Assembly (NCBI GenBank): GCA_019914945.1
Contig: CM034100.1
Span: 12,411,096-12,475,095, forward strand
Origin: Typha latifolia
Taxonomy: Eukaryota; Streptophyta; Magnoliopsida; Poales; Typhaceae
Direction of reading: 5' to 3'
DNA: 64,000 nucleotides
Part shown: positions 33,896-44,374 of the stretch, piece by piece
Position numbering within the stretch: the first letter of the stretch is position 1
Layout of the letters: every line of letters begins with the position of its first letter
Made by a program: the position numbers and the translations under genes
Notes under the pieces: generated by a model
What the model saw: the letters and a program-made list of their open reading frames with translations, nothing else
Told to the model about the DNA's origin: nothing
Database searches by the model: none

Positions 33896-34500
33896 TATTA
33901 CAAACCGAACTATGAGAGAGTTAGATTGGCTATTTGGATTGAAGGGAGTTCTTGATGTGATGAAAGGGATGGAAGAGGGATGATATAGGATTAGGGATAC
34001 TTGTGATTAGAGAAGATAATAGGATGAAGGGGAAGAAGGGGTTGCTCCTAGAAGAAGTAGGGTCACGACATGAAGTTAGAGCAAGAAGAAGAAGAAGAAA
34101 AGAGAGAGAGAGAGAGAGATGGGGAGAAAGAAAATGGATTCATAACATAACCCAACTAGGATACACTCCACAATACTTAGAGGTTACCCTTTGGACCCAA
34201 ACAATAAAAATAAAGCTCTAAAAACTAAGTGTTCTCACCGCGGTGCGTTCGAACGCGCTTGAGGCTGTTCCAACGTCAAAATTTTGTTTTCTGTTTTTGC
34301 GAATGCCTACAAGCGTTTGAATGGGCCTGAGGCTGTTCGAACACATAAATCTCGTTCTCTATTTTTGTGATGCGTGTAGGCATTCACATAATGCTTTCGA
34401 ATGCGATCCCAGGTGTTCTAATACTCCCTAACAAAAAGTCTTATTTTCCAAAATAAATTTATTTCTTTCAATACAACTTGATCCAACTCTAGTTGTATCA
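33896..34500 (-). repeat. 5' LTR of the 6-kb chromovirus
   Basis: Minus-strand start TGATACAAC at 34500; the terminal CA has become TA next to the primer binding site. Diverged from the 3' LTR by many substitutions and short indels, so the insertion is not recent. A GA microsatellite lies near 34100-34120. Confidence 0.9.
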
Positions 34501-36181
34501 GTTTGCTCAAGTTTGCATCGAGATAGATTTATCTTTGTGTTTGAAACAAGGCACATAAATTGGCTCATTAGGTGATAAATTTTCCAATCGGTCGCTTATG
34601 AGAATATTCCTATTGTTTGCTTTAAATGTGGTCGCATTGACCATTGTCTAGTTTTATTCTATTGTCCAAAAATGCCCCCCTCTCCCTACCTCATTCATAG
34701 AGTAATGTGGTTTCACAGGCTTCGCTACTGCAGTGTACCTCGTCGAACACGGTACTAGAAGAGGAGGATTAGTTTGGGCCTCGAATTCTAGTTCAACATA
34801 GGTTGTGGCATCTAAAAGCCATTGCCTTAGTTTGACCTCTCTGTTGTCAATGACAATTACTAATGGTAAAAGCAAATTGCTATCCAAGGCTCTCATTGGG
34901 GACAAAGATGCCAACAATAAGCTTATCACCTTCTCTACTACTTATGTTACTAGTCATATCCCTACCTCTCCTAGGGTGGTGGCTACTACTTATACCAATC
35001 CCCCTGCCTCGTGCAATGAATGTCCAATGAGTCGTCTATGTGGAAAATCAACGACCAAATGTAAATTAAGTGCCGCGAGGAGGGGTGTTAGTGGAGGCTC
35101 TTACTCAATTATCCCATAAGTGGGATCCATGTGTCCTCGATCAGCTGTACTAGTGAGAAATCCCTTTACAACTTAATTTTCATCATAGCTCCTATGTCTC
35201 TAGATGAGAGCCATGTTTCTCATATTATCTACGTTGCTTCTATTGTTTGTTCCCTTAACCTTTCTCACCTATTTAGCTCCACTACCACCTCTATGAGTGA
35301 CCTTACCCCTCTTTATCTAGTTACTGAGGTTTGCTCTTATTCTTTCCATCTCCTTCCACCCTTGGGTCTCCCCTCTCCTCGACACCATCGCAACATCTTC
35401 AGACCCTCCACGACTCTCTTGTCTACCTCCTCCCCCTCCCCTTTCCTTGATGCTCATCTCTTTGTTGCTCGGGCTGTAGCATCTATTGAGATTGCTTAGT
35501 AATGCGCCAAAAAAGAAGAGTTGGTGATCCTTGAAGAACCTCCTGACCTAGAGCTTGTTGTGAGCGCTTTGGTGCCTCCTTCAAGCAGAGCATGGTTGCG
35601 CCACCCCCTCCTTTATCAAAGTGGTTGCCCTCTTAAAACCTAAGACTTATTTTGATTAGCTCAAAGGTCGTAAGCAAAACATAGAAGAGAATGACAAAGT
35701 GGGTGAATGATTCCTCAACGATATGGTTTCCTAATGAAGGTCCTCTCTTTTTAGTCAAATCTTTTTGGGGTTTCTTGAAGTCTTTCTGTTTAGAATCATA
35801 ATCACTTGGGTTGACTTGAGGCGCATCTGGCTAAGGTTAAAATTGCAATCTTAAATTTGCAGATTAGGGAAATGATTGCAGCTCTCTTTAAGGTTGATAG
35901 TTGTTCCTTAACTTTCTTAAACTTTAGATACGTAGCTCTCTTAAGACAGATTAGCCTCAAATGGCAAAGTAAGACTCAGGTGAATTAGATCAAGGATGGT
36001 AACACTAATACAATTGTTTTCAATTATTTGCAAAGATCATAAACCAAAGGAATTTTATTAATGTTTCGAATTTATCTCAAAATGAGTTTACTATGAATCC
36101 TGAATGCATCTCTAGAGAGTTTGTCAAGTTTTACTATTTTTTATGGCAATTGAAATCTCTATTGGATTCCCTTTTTTTTTG
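34501..36181 (+). pseudogene. LINE ORF1 3' part and ORF2 5' part
   Basis: After the chromovirus the LINE frame resumes with AQVCIEIDLSLCLKQGT and, one frameshift later, the zinc knuckle CFKCGRIDHC typical of plant L1 ORF1. Beyond about 35500 the frame is unclear; the endonuclease domain expected at the start of ORF2 is not recognisable. From 35930 the pre-RT helix region of ORF2 (LRQISLKWQSKTQVN, IKDGNTNTIVFNYL) is readable. Confidence 0.65.
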
Positions 36182-36186
36182 GCCTA

Positions 36187-36894
36187 TGATACACCTTGTT
36201 AGAATATTTTCTTATTGTATTAGTTATTTATTTTTATTAAAATAAATTTTTTGTACGTCACGTTTGAACGTCTATATCAAGTTCTCAAAAACAGAGAATG
36301 CTTTTTCTGTGTTCGAATGCGATCGGCTGGAGTCCACTAGAATTATGATTAATAATTATTATTTTGGCTTATTGGCTAGCCTCTATAAAGGTGTCGATGG
36401 CAGCCAAAATTATTATGCTATTGAAATATTAGTTTTTTGCCTCTCTATCTTCTCTCTACACTAATCTCTCTCCTCCCTCTTCACCAACCTACAACCTCTA
36501 TTGTTAGCAAGGACTCTCCTAATTTCTAATCTTTCTCATTTGTCAAGTCCTCCATTTTCCTTGGGATCTCAACCACTTCTTCCCCTTCGTCTTTATCTCT
36601 TAAACAATATTAACTATCCACCCTCATCTCTATTATCATCCATAACCCTAACATCCACTCCACCCGTCACCACAACCATCATCCGCACTATATCGTATTT
36701 TCTTCCCAGTTGTAGTTTGAATCTGTGAAAGGTATAAATACAAAAAATATAGATTAGGGAGCTACAGATTGATTCTACTTAGTTTCATAATTTTTTGACT
36801 ATAGGAGAATATTTGGTGAATATTTTTCCTCGGTTGCACAAACTGCTTCCTATAATAAATCCAAATCTTGAAGGAATTGTTCCGTAGCATATCA
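36187..36894 (+). mobile_element. Solo LTR (708 bp) inserted in the LINE
   Basis: Begins TGATACACC and ends GCATATCA, flanked by a perfect 5-bp duplication GCCTA (36182-36186 and 36895-36899). The body matches the LTR at 11390-12255: TTTTCTTATTGT, TTTGAACG, TTCGAATGCGATCGG, GGCTAGCCTCTA-AAGGTGT-GATGGCA, and the pyrimidine-rich part with TCAAGTCCTCC. About 45 bases present at the start of the 11390 LTR are missing. It is a solo LTR left by recombination. Confidence 0.85.
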
Positions 36895-36939
36895 GCCTAT
36901 CCTCTCTTTCTTTAGCCCCCACTGCTATGATGAGTTTCT

Positions 36940-38530
36940 CTTGCTGTTCACGACATGATAATATTAGTTTGGTTCAGGAAGTAGCTCATTTTATTTATTA
37001 TACTAAAACTACTAAAAACTACATCATTGTGGAAATTGATTTAAAAAAAGATTATGATAGAATATTTTAAAATGTTATATCTATTATTCTCCTACATATG
37101 TGTTTTCTCTCTAAATTTATTAATTGGATTCGTGTTTGTATTACTTCGGTTTCTTATGCAACTTTGATAAATGAGGACCCTTCAAATTGGTTTCTAGGGC
37201 ATAAAGGCATTAGATTGGGAGATCCTATCTCTCACTATTTGTTCATCATGGTTGCCAAATTCTTATTTCTTTGCTTAATGGGGTTGTTGCTAGTGTTAAA
37301 ATAGTTTCTTTTAATGTTGATGATTTCTCTCTGAGTCATTTACTTTATGTTGATGATCTACTTGTTACTATCAACATCGAGCCTAGCTCTTGCAATAACT
37401 TAATGGATATTTTTAATATCTTTGAGAGACTCACTAATAATAGAATTAACTATGCTAAATCTAATGTATCTTTATCTCCTAATTTGAATTCTAATATATC
37501 TGCCTTGATTCTTAGTATTCTTGGTATGCTTGTGGGGTCTTTCCCCTTTAAGTACCCCGGTGCCAAAATGTCTTCTAACCACCTCATTATCCGTGATCAT
37601 GAGGATTTCTTTAATTATATTGATAAGCGAATAACAGAATGGAATAAGTAAACAAGTCTCACGTAGATCGACCGCTTACCCTTATCAATTATATTCTCAA
37701 CTCTATACCGCTTCACATTTTGTCCTCCTCATGACAATTCTTTTAGGGCAAATGTAATAGCCACGGTGGCCTTTAGCTTATTAGCTAGGATAAGTTTGTT
37801 CAACTTTAATGCCTTAATAGCCTTACCATTATGGACCTACGTCTTATTAGGCTATTCCTTATTTCAAAAAGGATCATTCTCCTCTTGAATAATCATAACA
37901 ATTGTTGGGTTAGACTAGTTCAAGCCAAGTATAGTAATCCCCACCCATCAGCCTCTAAGCCCAACATCTGCTCGGGTTAGAGCTGGAAGCTCGTTATCGA
38001 TGCCTTTTTATATACTAGAGAGAAATTCCTTAAGATAAATAGGGATGAGAAGCTTCTCTCTGATAATTGGATAACTTTCATCCCTCTGGATAAGTGACCT
38101 ACTTATATTAATGTTGGTATGGTTAATTACCCTTGAAGTCTTAGATCTTATCTAAGGTAAAATATGAGATTAGCTCATTATCACTCAGATGGTTGGTCCT
38201 ACCTTAAGTGAACATATTTTTTGATATCCTCATTCCTCTGTATGAAGGGAGTAATTGTTGAATCTGGGCTGGCCACTTCCAAAGCGACTTATAATTTTCT
38301 TAAAACATTGACCCTACTCTTTCAAACAAGAAGGGATGGAAAGCTCTCTAGTAGCTTGTACATTCTCCATAAATTGAAATATTTTTGTGAAAAATTTTAT
38401 GGAACAAATTCCCAACTAGGCTTACTCTAGCTAGGCTAGGATATGATTTTGACAAGTCTCACCCTATCTGTGGACTTTATAGTGAAACTCTTTCTCACTT
38501 ATTCTTCTCCTATTCCTTGGCTTAGGTTTT
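36940..38530 (+). pseudogene. LINE ORF2 reverse transcriptase and zinc-binding region
   Basis: Readable L1-type reverse transcriptase blocks in changing frames: NISLVQEVAHFIYY, YIIVEIDLKKDYDRIF (37020-37070), GIRLGDPISHYLFI (about 37208-37250), and HLLYVDDLLVTI at about 37338-37375 with the catalytic Y-V-D-D in place of the usual F-A-D-D. The C-terminal region at 38400-38520 reads LARLGYDFDKSHPICGLYSE and TLSHLFFSYS, the zf-RVT region of plant LINEs with its second Cys lost. Many stops; inactive. Confidence 0.75.
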
Positions 38531-38610
38531 ATAGGCTGCTTTCGATAGTATTTAGCTTGTTGGGTCACCAGACTTGACCTAGGCTAATACATCTTAGCTC
38601 TTTAAAATTA

Positions 38611-38694
38611 GCTTGCTGTCTACTTATTGTTATCTCCTACTCCTTACGATGAGAGGATTTTGAAGGCTGTAGCTACTAGTAAGGGTGTGAAAAT

Positions 38695-38770
<76 letters not shown>

Positions 38771-40409
38771 TGAATGAAAGTGAAATAACAAAAGAGAGAG
38801 GAGATACAGGAGGTGGTGGCCACTGATGGGGGTGTTAAAAGAGAGATAGAGAGTGAGATTGAAATAATGAGAGAACAAAGAAGGTTATGGTTTGGAGAGA
38901 GAGGATGAATATAAAACCTTACAGAAAAAGAGGAGAAATAGGAAGGAGAAAGGGACACTTCAAAAGAAGAGATTAATGTCACTTATCGATTGAATTAGAG
39001 AAGATAGCATAACATAACTTAGGACAAAATTTTCTTTTGTAGATATTTGCCTAGAAGTGATCATATGGCCCAACCAGGCCATGACCAACCCAACTCGGTC
39101 CAATTTAGACCGAGCTAAGCCTAGCTCGAACCTAGAAAGCCTGCATTTTGGCTCGCCTGTAAGCCCTACTCAGATCCCAGTGGTTTCCATCCCAATGGTT
39201 TTCATTTCAGGTGTTTGTTCTATTGAAATACTGAATTGAGTGAAGCCATGTTGCGTAAGGTCGCCAATGCCTAGAAGTACAAGTGGTCGCCAATCCGATT
39301 ACTCTCAAATTCAGTACTTGAGTGACAAAAGTCACTTAGCTTCTTTAGTAGGGTTTATGGCCTCCTCTCGCTACGAGATCATAGCGACATCGATGTAGCC
39401 TCCTTTCTAGCTTTGGCGAGCTATGTGGCATAGAGGGGCTGTCGTAGGAGGTGTTGTTGTTATGGGGCATAGGAGGAGGGGAGCTCCGGTTGGGTGGAGG
39501 AGGAGAAGTAGTACTTGGGGCGTTTGGCGGAGGGAAAGGAGGATGAAGAGAAGCGTTCGCAATATTCTTCCTTGGTGACGGAGGAGGGGCGAGAAGAGTT
39601 GGAGTCAGTGGGGAGGAGGAGGAGGTGTTGCCGTTGGAGTTGCAAGAGGAGGATGGCATTCCTATCTACGAATGGCACTCGAGCTCATGAACTCGAGGAA
39701 GAAAGTAACATGCTTCAATGGTGCGAAGGGGAGCAATAAGGTCCTCGCCCATTAAGCCCAGCTCGACTTGGCCAACCTATTCTCACGAGCCGACGAGCGA
39801 TAATAGATTAGACTATTCTAGCCCAACTCAGATCCATTTGTAAGTAGACCGGCAAACACAATGCTCAACCTGATTGGTCTGATAATTCCGGCCCCGCCCA
39901 ATAATCACCTCTATCTCTATCAACGACTCTGTTTGTACTTTTTTTTAATCTTATCTCTGATGTACTTTGATTTCAACATAAATCGTACTTTTCATCCATA
40001 TACTGTTTGAAGGAACAAGTTGGATAGAATAGGTGCTGTTCTTTACCCAAAAAGTTAAGAGTTATCATCTTATAAATAAATTGTTCAAGACACTGGTGTT
40101 TAAGTTGGATTACAAAATTTTGTGAACATGGAGCACAGCAAATTTCAAGTAATAGAACGGAAGGATCAAGCAATAGTAATAATAGAAAAAAATACTTGAT
40201 TTTATATTTCTTTTTGTACCTAGGAAAATTATCCTTTAAAGAGATTATCGTATAACATAATCAGTCAACAACAATGCTGGATTTGAAGTTACCAAGCTTG
40301 TTCAACATGAAATCCTTCACTAGACCAATGTGTCCATTCTCAAAATATATACACGTAAAGGATCGCAAATAATTTTCAAGCCACAGTAAACTAGTGTCAG
40401 TTAACCAAC
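38611..40409. other. Intergenic sequence with microsatellite and low-complexity tracts
   Basis: Contains a long interrupted GA microsatellite at 38695-38765 and a purine-rich stretch at 39460-39700 whose open frames on both strands are low-complexity artefacts. Around 39060-39130 and 39745-39900 repeated CCCAACTCGG/GCCCAGCTCG words suggest another hAT-like element, but I could not define ends. No gene recognised. Confidence 0.4.
38695..38765 (+). repeat. (GA)n microsatellite
   Basis: About 70 bases of GA repeat interrupted by a few GGA units. It gives artefactual Ser/Leu-repeat frames on the minus strand. Confidence 0.95.
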
Positions 40410-42046
40410 TTATCCATCAGTGCTTAGTATTTCCTCAATCGTCTTGTTGATTATGGTGCCTCTGGTCTGGGAAGAAGAAGCAACCAGTTAACACATATAT
40501 GAGGAGAGAACTAATGATAAATAAAGGCAGCACAAGGAAGTGGAGTCCCACCTTTATTCCAATGGCCATTGCCGTTTTAACCTTCAATAAATCACCTAAT
40601 CTCAGAGAACCCCTTTTGTTATCCTTGACAGAGATCACAGGGACTTGCCTGGAGGATGCCATGCTTGGTACATGCTTTGTAAGCCATTTTGGGTTGCAAT
40701 CTGCAGCAACAAGCACAGCCTACAAACAACACATGAAGGATTGTTCCTTTATGCATTTATACATGATGACCAAGACAAATCATGATTCCACTTTGGTTGA
40801 GAGTTTTTCTAGATACTATATTAATAGATGTAGTATCTAATTTATAAACCATTGTTTGGTTTGATGCACTAAATTTAAAAACAAATATTTCAAAAAAACT
40901 AATTAGAATCAGATAGATGCCAAAAGACTGCATCTGGTCATTCATATTTCTACTCTCATCTTGATTCCAACCCATCCCCTACACTCATTTGATCCTAACC
41001 CATCTCCCTACTCTTATTTCGATCCCAACTCAACCCTAAACTATCTCTCTCGTCTCCTCTCATTTCCATTCTTAATCTTAATTCATCTTTCTTTTCCTCT
41101 TTTCTATTCTCTCTAATTAAACATTTGCTTACTAAATACATCATTATGAAATATAATTAACCAAATATTTGTTTACAAATAAAACATTATGAAATATAAT
41201 CAATGAAACAAACTATTTGCTTATCTAGACACACACGTATTTCTATGTACAAGAAATCAAATGACCCCTTCATGTTTTCAAATTTCAATGGTGAGAAAGT
41301 CTAAAAGAAAAGAGAAAACCCTCAAAATTTATCTCAGAGTAGAGTACTTTTGATATAGAGAAATAACACCAACATAAGAAAAGAACATGTAGAACATAAT
41401 AAGTCAAATTTACCTGAAGAGGTACCAATGGAGCTCTACGCATTGCACTGTTGATAGGCTCTTCATTAGGAAGACCACTGGAATTGCCCTGAGGCATCCT
41501 CTCAAGAACACGGGTCACATCATTGACACCAACAGCAAATTGTTGCTACATTAGGGATACTAATTAGTGATAGCCATAAGTATAGACATAGCAAGATCCA
41601 GAATCATCCTCATAAAGTATCTAACACATGGAATGAATGATATCATCTTTTAGATGCACAAAAATACTATAAGGACACCTTGATCCAGATCTTCTCAGGT
41701 AATTCTCCTTTTGAAGCTTTTGCTGTTTCTATACTTCTATAAAGAAATCAAAATTTCAATAGTAAAATAGAATGGACAAGGACGGTAATATAAAGTAGAA
41801 GATTGATCATTACGAACTTACTCCCCAAGTTTCAGCAAAAGATCATCAAGGCGGTCGCCTTCATAAGACTTTGAACTCGTACTGCTTAAAGTAGAGACCT
41901 TTCTATAATGAATTGACTAAGTGCCAATGAAGAAAGAACTACGAAAAATGACAAGTAATTAATGACCAAATTAAACAGGGACTATACGTTTCTTGAGCCG
42001 CTTTCAATTCCTTTATAGACGTTTGAGATTTCTTCTTTTTGCTCAT
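40410..42046 (-). CDS. L7Ae-fold protein resembling RNase P/MRP subunit RPP38; six exons
   Basis: Exons on the minus strand: 42046-41988, 41902-41822, 41733-41679, 41545-41414, 40719-40552 and 40466-40410. All introns are GT-AG and all phases fit, giving 552 bases and 183 aa. The N-terminus is Lys-rich (MSKKKK) and residues 36-65 are charged. The L7Ae/L30e-type RNA-binding domain spans about 66-165: QFAVGVNDVTRVLERM at 67-82, VLVAADCNPKWLTKHVP at 111-127, QVPVISV at 134-140 and the terminal AMAIGIK at 159-165. The GVN(D/E)VTR-LER start and the final G(I/L)K pattern match RPP38, a protein of RNase P and RNase MRP that processes tRNA and rRNA precursors in the nucleolus. Other L7Ae proteins are less likely because of the NDVTRVLER block. 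Coding exons further upstream cannot be excluded; the exon around the chosen ATG is open upstream to an AG acceptor. Confidence 0.8.
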
Positions 42047-42640
42047 AGTCGTGCCAAGACTTAACACCACTGAAATACTAACCCTATTGGCAAGAAGAGA
42101 GGAGAGGAGTAAGAACAAGAAGAACTTGCAAATTCGAACATAAAAGTCATAAAAACAATGTGATCTATAGTTGTTGCTCATAAGAAGAGAACAAACCACT
42201 AGATTTGTAAGTCAACATCTACTTTGACCTCCACTAGATTAGTTTGTGACAGAAGAATAAGAGTTGCGACAAACAATTTTTTAGCAGAATTCTGATTTGT
42301 GCTTTTAGAGTTCTTCTTTTGTAAAGGGTCAAATGTGCAATCAAGACTATAACATACTATGCTTGCTGGCAAGAGAATGATCATTAAATAGTCCCAACAA
42401 TACTTATGATCTGGTCTTGAGGAGCAGAGAAGAAAAGAATATCAAACTTTATAGCGGTGAAATAGGAATGTCAATTTCATTGCCACAGAAATTGAACCCT
42501 TACGATAGAAGCCCAGGAATGTCGTTCCTAAAATCTTGTCTTTAGATCTCACAGTAAATGGTCTTAGCCAAAATGAAATTACCCTGCTCTTCTTTTATGC
42601 TATATATTATATAAAAATACCCATATTTCGATGAAAGGGA
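42047..42640 (-). other. Probable 5' intron of the RPP38-like gene
   Basis: Minus-strand sequence upstream of the start codon. A possible acceptor (TTTCAG) lies about 30 bases before the ATG, which suggests that a 5'UTR intron separates the first coding exon from the GC-rich block at 42640-42950. No coding sequence recognised. Confidence 0.4.
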
Positions 42641-42950
42641 GGAGGGCTACCGGGCTGGTGCTGGGCAGCACCGTGGAGTCCGGAAGAAGAGAGGAGGAGA
42701 GAGCGAGAGTGTTACCCTAGGAAGAGGTAGGACAAGGCGGCGAGGGATGGTGGTCGGTAATGTCGCGGTGGTGGTGCTACTGACGGCGGGGCAACCGCGA
42801 CGACCAAGAGAAAGAGGGGGAGAGGAAGGGGAAGGTTCGGGATGGTCCGCTGCTGCGGCGTCCAACGGCGGTCTCGCGGTACCGGCGGCGGCGAGCAACT
42901 CCGCGGACCCGACGATGTGAAAAGGTGGACAGTGGATTGAATATACTGTA
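42640..42950 (-). promoter_or_regulatory. GC-rich leader/promoter block of the RPP38-like gene
   Basis: A sharp GC-rich island in AT-rich surroundings. On the minus strand it has pyrimidine-rich stretches (TCTCGCTCTCTCCTCCTCTC) like plant 5' leaders. It contains an open frame with Pro/Ala/Ser-rich translation that I do not consider a protein, though a short coding first exon cannot be ruled out. It faces the opposite leader-like block at 43140-43254, so 42950-43140 may be a shared bidirectional promoter. Confidence 0.4.
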
Positions 42951-43139
42951 TTCATTTCAGATCACACCTATGACTACTACTATTCGATTTCGGATCCACA
43001 TCGGATACAGAAAGAGTTCGGGTTTGGGTATGCCCGATCCAGATACGATGCGACGACAATCTCGGAGTCAAAATCAAATAATTGATATCTAACGGCCAGG
43101 ATGTGTTGAAATATTCAATCTAACAACGTCAGTATTCCG

Positions 43140-43254
43140 AATAGTGGAAATCACAGTGCGTCCATTAGTAGAAGGTCCCATTAGTCCACGAAGTCTCGCT
43201 GCGCATCGAGGCAAAAGATCTTCTCGAAGCTTCGTCTCTTCTCTCTCTGGTGAG
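43140..43254 (+). other. Leader-like exon of a plus-strand transcript (possible exon 1 of the FAM133-like gene)
   Basis: A GC-richer segment ending CTTCTCTCTCTG|GTGAGC, an excellent 5' splice site, followed by T-rich intron-like sequence with TAG-GTT and typical plant first-intron composition (TTTAGGGTTTACG, TTCTGGCGATTTCCTGC). No coding frame follows within several kb. The next credible plus-strand exon is at 54385, so this could be the untranslated first exon of the FAM133-like gene, or the remnant of another gene whose rest was replaced by transposons. Confidence 0.35.
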
Positions 43255-44374
43255 CTTTCTAGATTTTTTTTAAAATATTTTTGTGATTTCCCTCGTAATG
43301 GACTTCTTTCTAGCATGAACCTCCTGTAATTTTTGGCATATGTCATTTGGTGATAATATCGTGGGACTTCGGATTTCCCTCTTGTTCTTGTTTGATGGCC
43401 ACTGGATCCGGAAATCTTAGTTCATCTCATTCTTATTGTATGGTAGATTAGGTTCTTTTGTCGATTTTAGGGTTTACGATTTTTGATCTGATCTCTTTGA
43501 AAGGAATAGGGTTTTCTTATTCCTTCTTCTGGCGATTTCCTGCAACGTTTCTAGATATTCCCTTATAGTTGTTGATTTATTTCGATATGGGCGTATAATG
43601 GTTAATCTATTGTAAAATCTTGCAGAAATCACGGCGACTCTTCTGTGTGTTGTTTCTTTCTTTGCTAAATATGTACATAATTTATTTGCCTTATATATCT
43701 TTTATTGTTTTCTTAGGTTTATGGTTAATTACAATTAAGTGATTTGCACTTAAAAGACAGTACATTTTTGGTTTTGGGGTCAGGCCTGTTTTGGATTTTC
43801 GCATGAGAGGTATTTTTGTAATTTCCTTTTCAACTTTGTCCTCATTGAGCAGTCAAGAGAAGCCTGACTTTTCAAGACTTTAAATGAATTTTCATGTCAT
43901 TCATAGCATTGGGTTCTATAACAAACTGAGATTGAGAGTTGGACGCTAGTTCATGCAAAAAATTATTACACTAATGACAGTGCTATGAGAATGCAACCAC
44001 TAATGCAAGTGATACAATGATATGGTAAGAAATACCAATGAATCTCAACTAATAATTAGCTAAATAACCTAAGTCCCATATCAAGGAATTTCTAGTGGAG
44101 AAAATGTCAAAATTGAGCAGATAAATTGCAATCTAGTAGTACACATTCTCGTAATCAAAATGGTAACTCAGATGCTATGACTTTCCTTTTAAAAATGCAG
44201 AAAAATTTAGAAAAAATGACAGAAAAATAAGAAAATAAAATTACATACATATGAAGTCTAAAAACTTAAAAAATATATTAATTTACTCAAAATTTAAAAC
44301 TTTGATGAATACTAAGCTTGTTCTCGTAAATTTCTATAATCTTCATCCTCATAATAATCATAAGTTTATAAATA
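43255..44374. other. Intron-like T-rich sequence, then AT-rich sequence
   Basis: No coding region. Up to about 43900 the sequence looks like a plant first intron or leader on the plus strand. From 44000 to 44374 it is A-rich and probably belongs to the 3' side of the hAT transposase relic, but no terminal repeat was seen. Confidence 0.35.

Larger units (their letters stand above)
28504..34500 (-). mobile_element. Near-complete Ty3/gypsy chromovirus, minus strand (5997 bp)
   Basis: Both LTRs (28504-29157 and 33896-34500), a tRNA-Met primer binding site, gag, protease, reverse transcriptase, RNase H, integrase and a C-terminal chromodomain are present in chromovirus order. It is flanked by GATTG (28499-28503) and GTTTG (34501-34505), a 5-bp target duplication with one mismatch. 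Closing the gap restores the flanking LINE ORF1. Stops, frameshifts, a deletion in the reverse transcriptase and changed catalytic residues make it inactive. Confidence 0.9.
27950..38610 (+). mobile_element. L1-type LINE, degenerate, split by two LTR insertions
   Basis: Plus-strand non-LTR element. The left part (to 28503) is the ORF1 nucleic-acid-binding domain (FKFLDEDDMVHVLTSGPWTF, NFGRPLKFDT). It resumes at 34501 with AQVCIEIDLSL and a zinc knuckle VCFKCGRIDHC near 34610-34650. From about 35930 the pre-reverse transcriptase region (WIKDGNTNT) is seen. The reverse transcriptase lies at 36950-37650 and the zinc-binding C-terminus near 38400-38520. Insertions are a 6-kb chromovirus (28504-34500) and a 708-bp solo LTR (36187-36894). 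The endonuclease domain is not recognisable. No poly-A tail or target duplication was found. Confidence 0.8.

Noticed and set aside
38630..38982. Ser/Leu-repeat proteins on the minus strand
   Set aside because: Produced by the GA microsatellite.
42647..42955. 102-codon Pro/Ala/Ser-rich minus-strand frame
   Set aside because: Looks like a GC-rich leader/promoter rather than a protein; splice phase to the RPP38-like gene was not supported.
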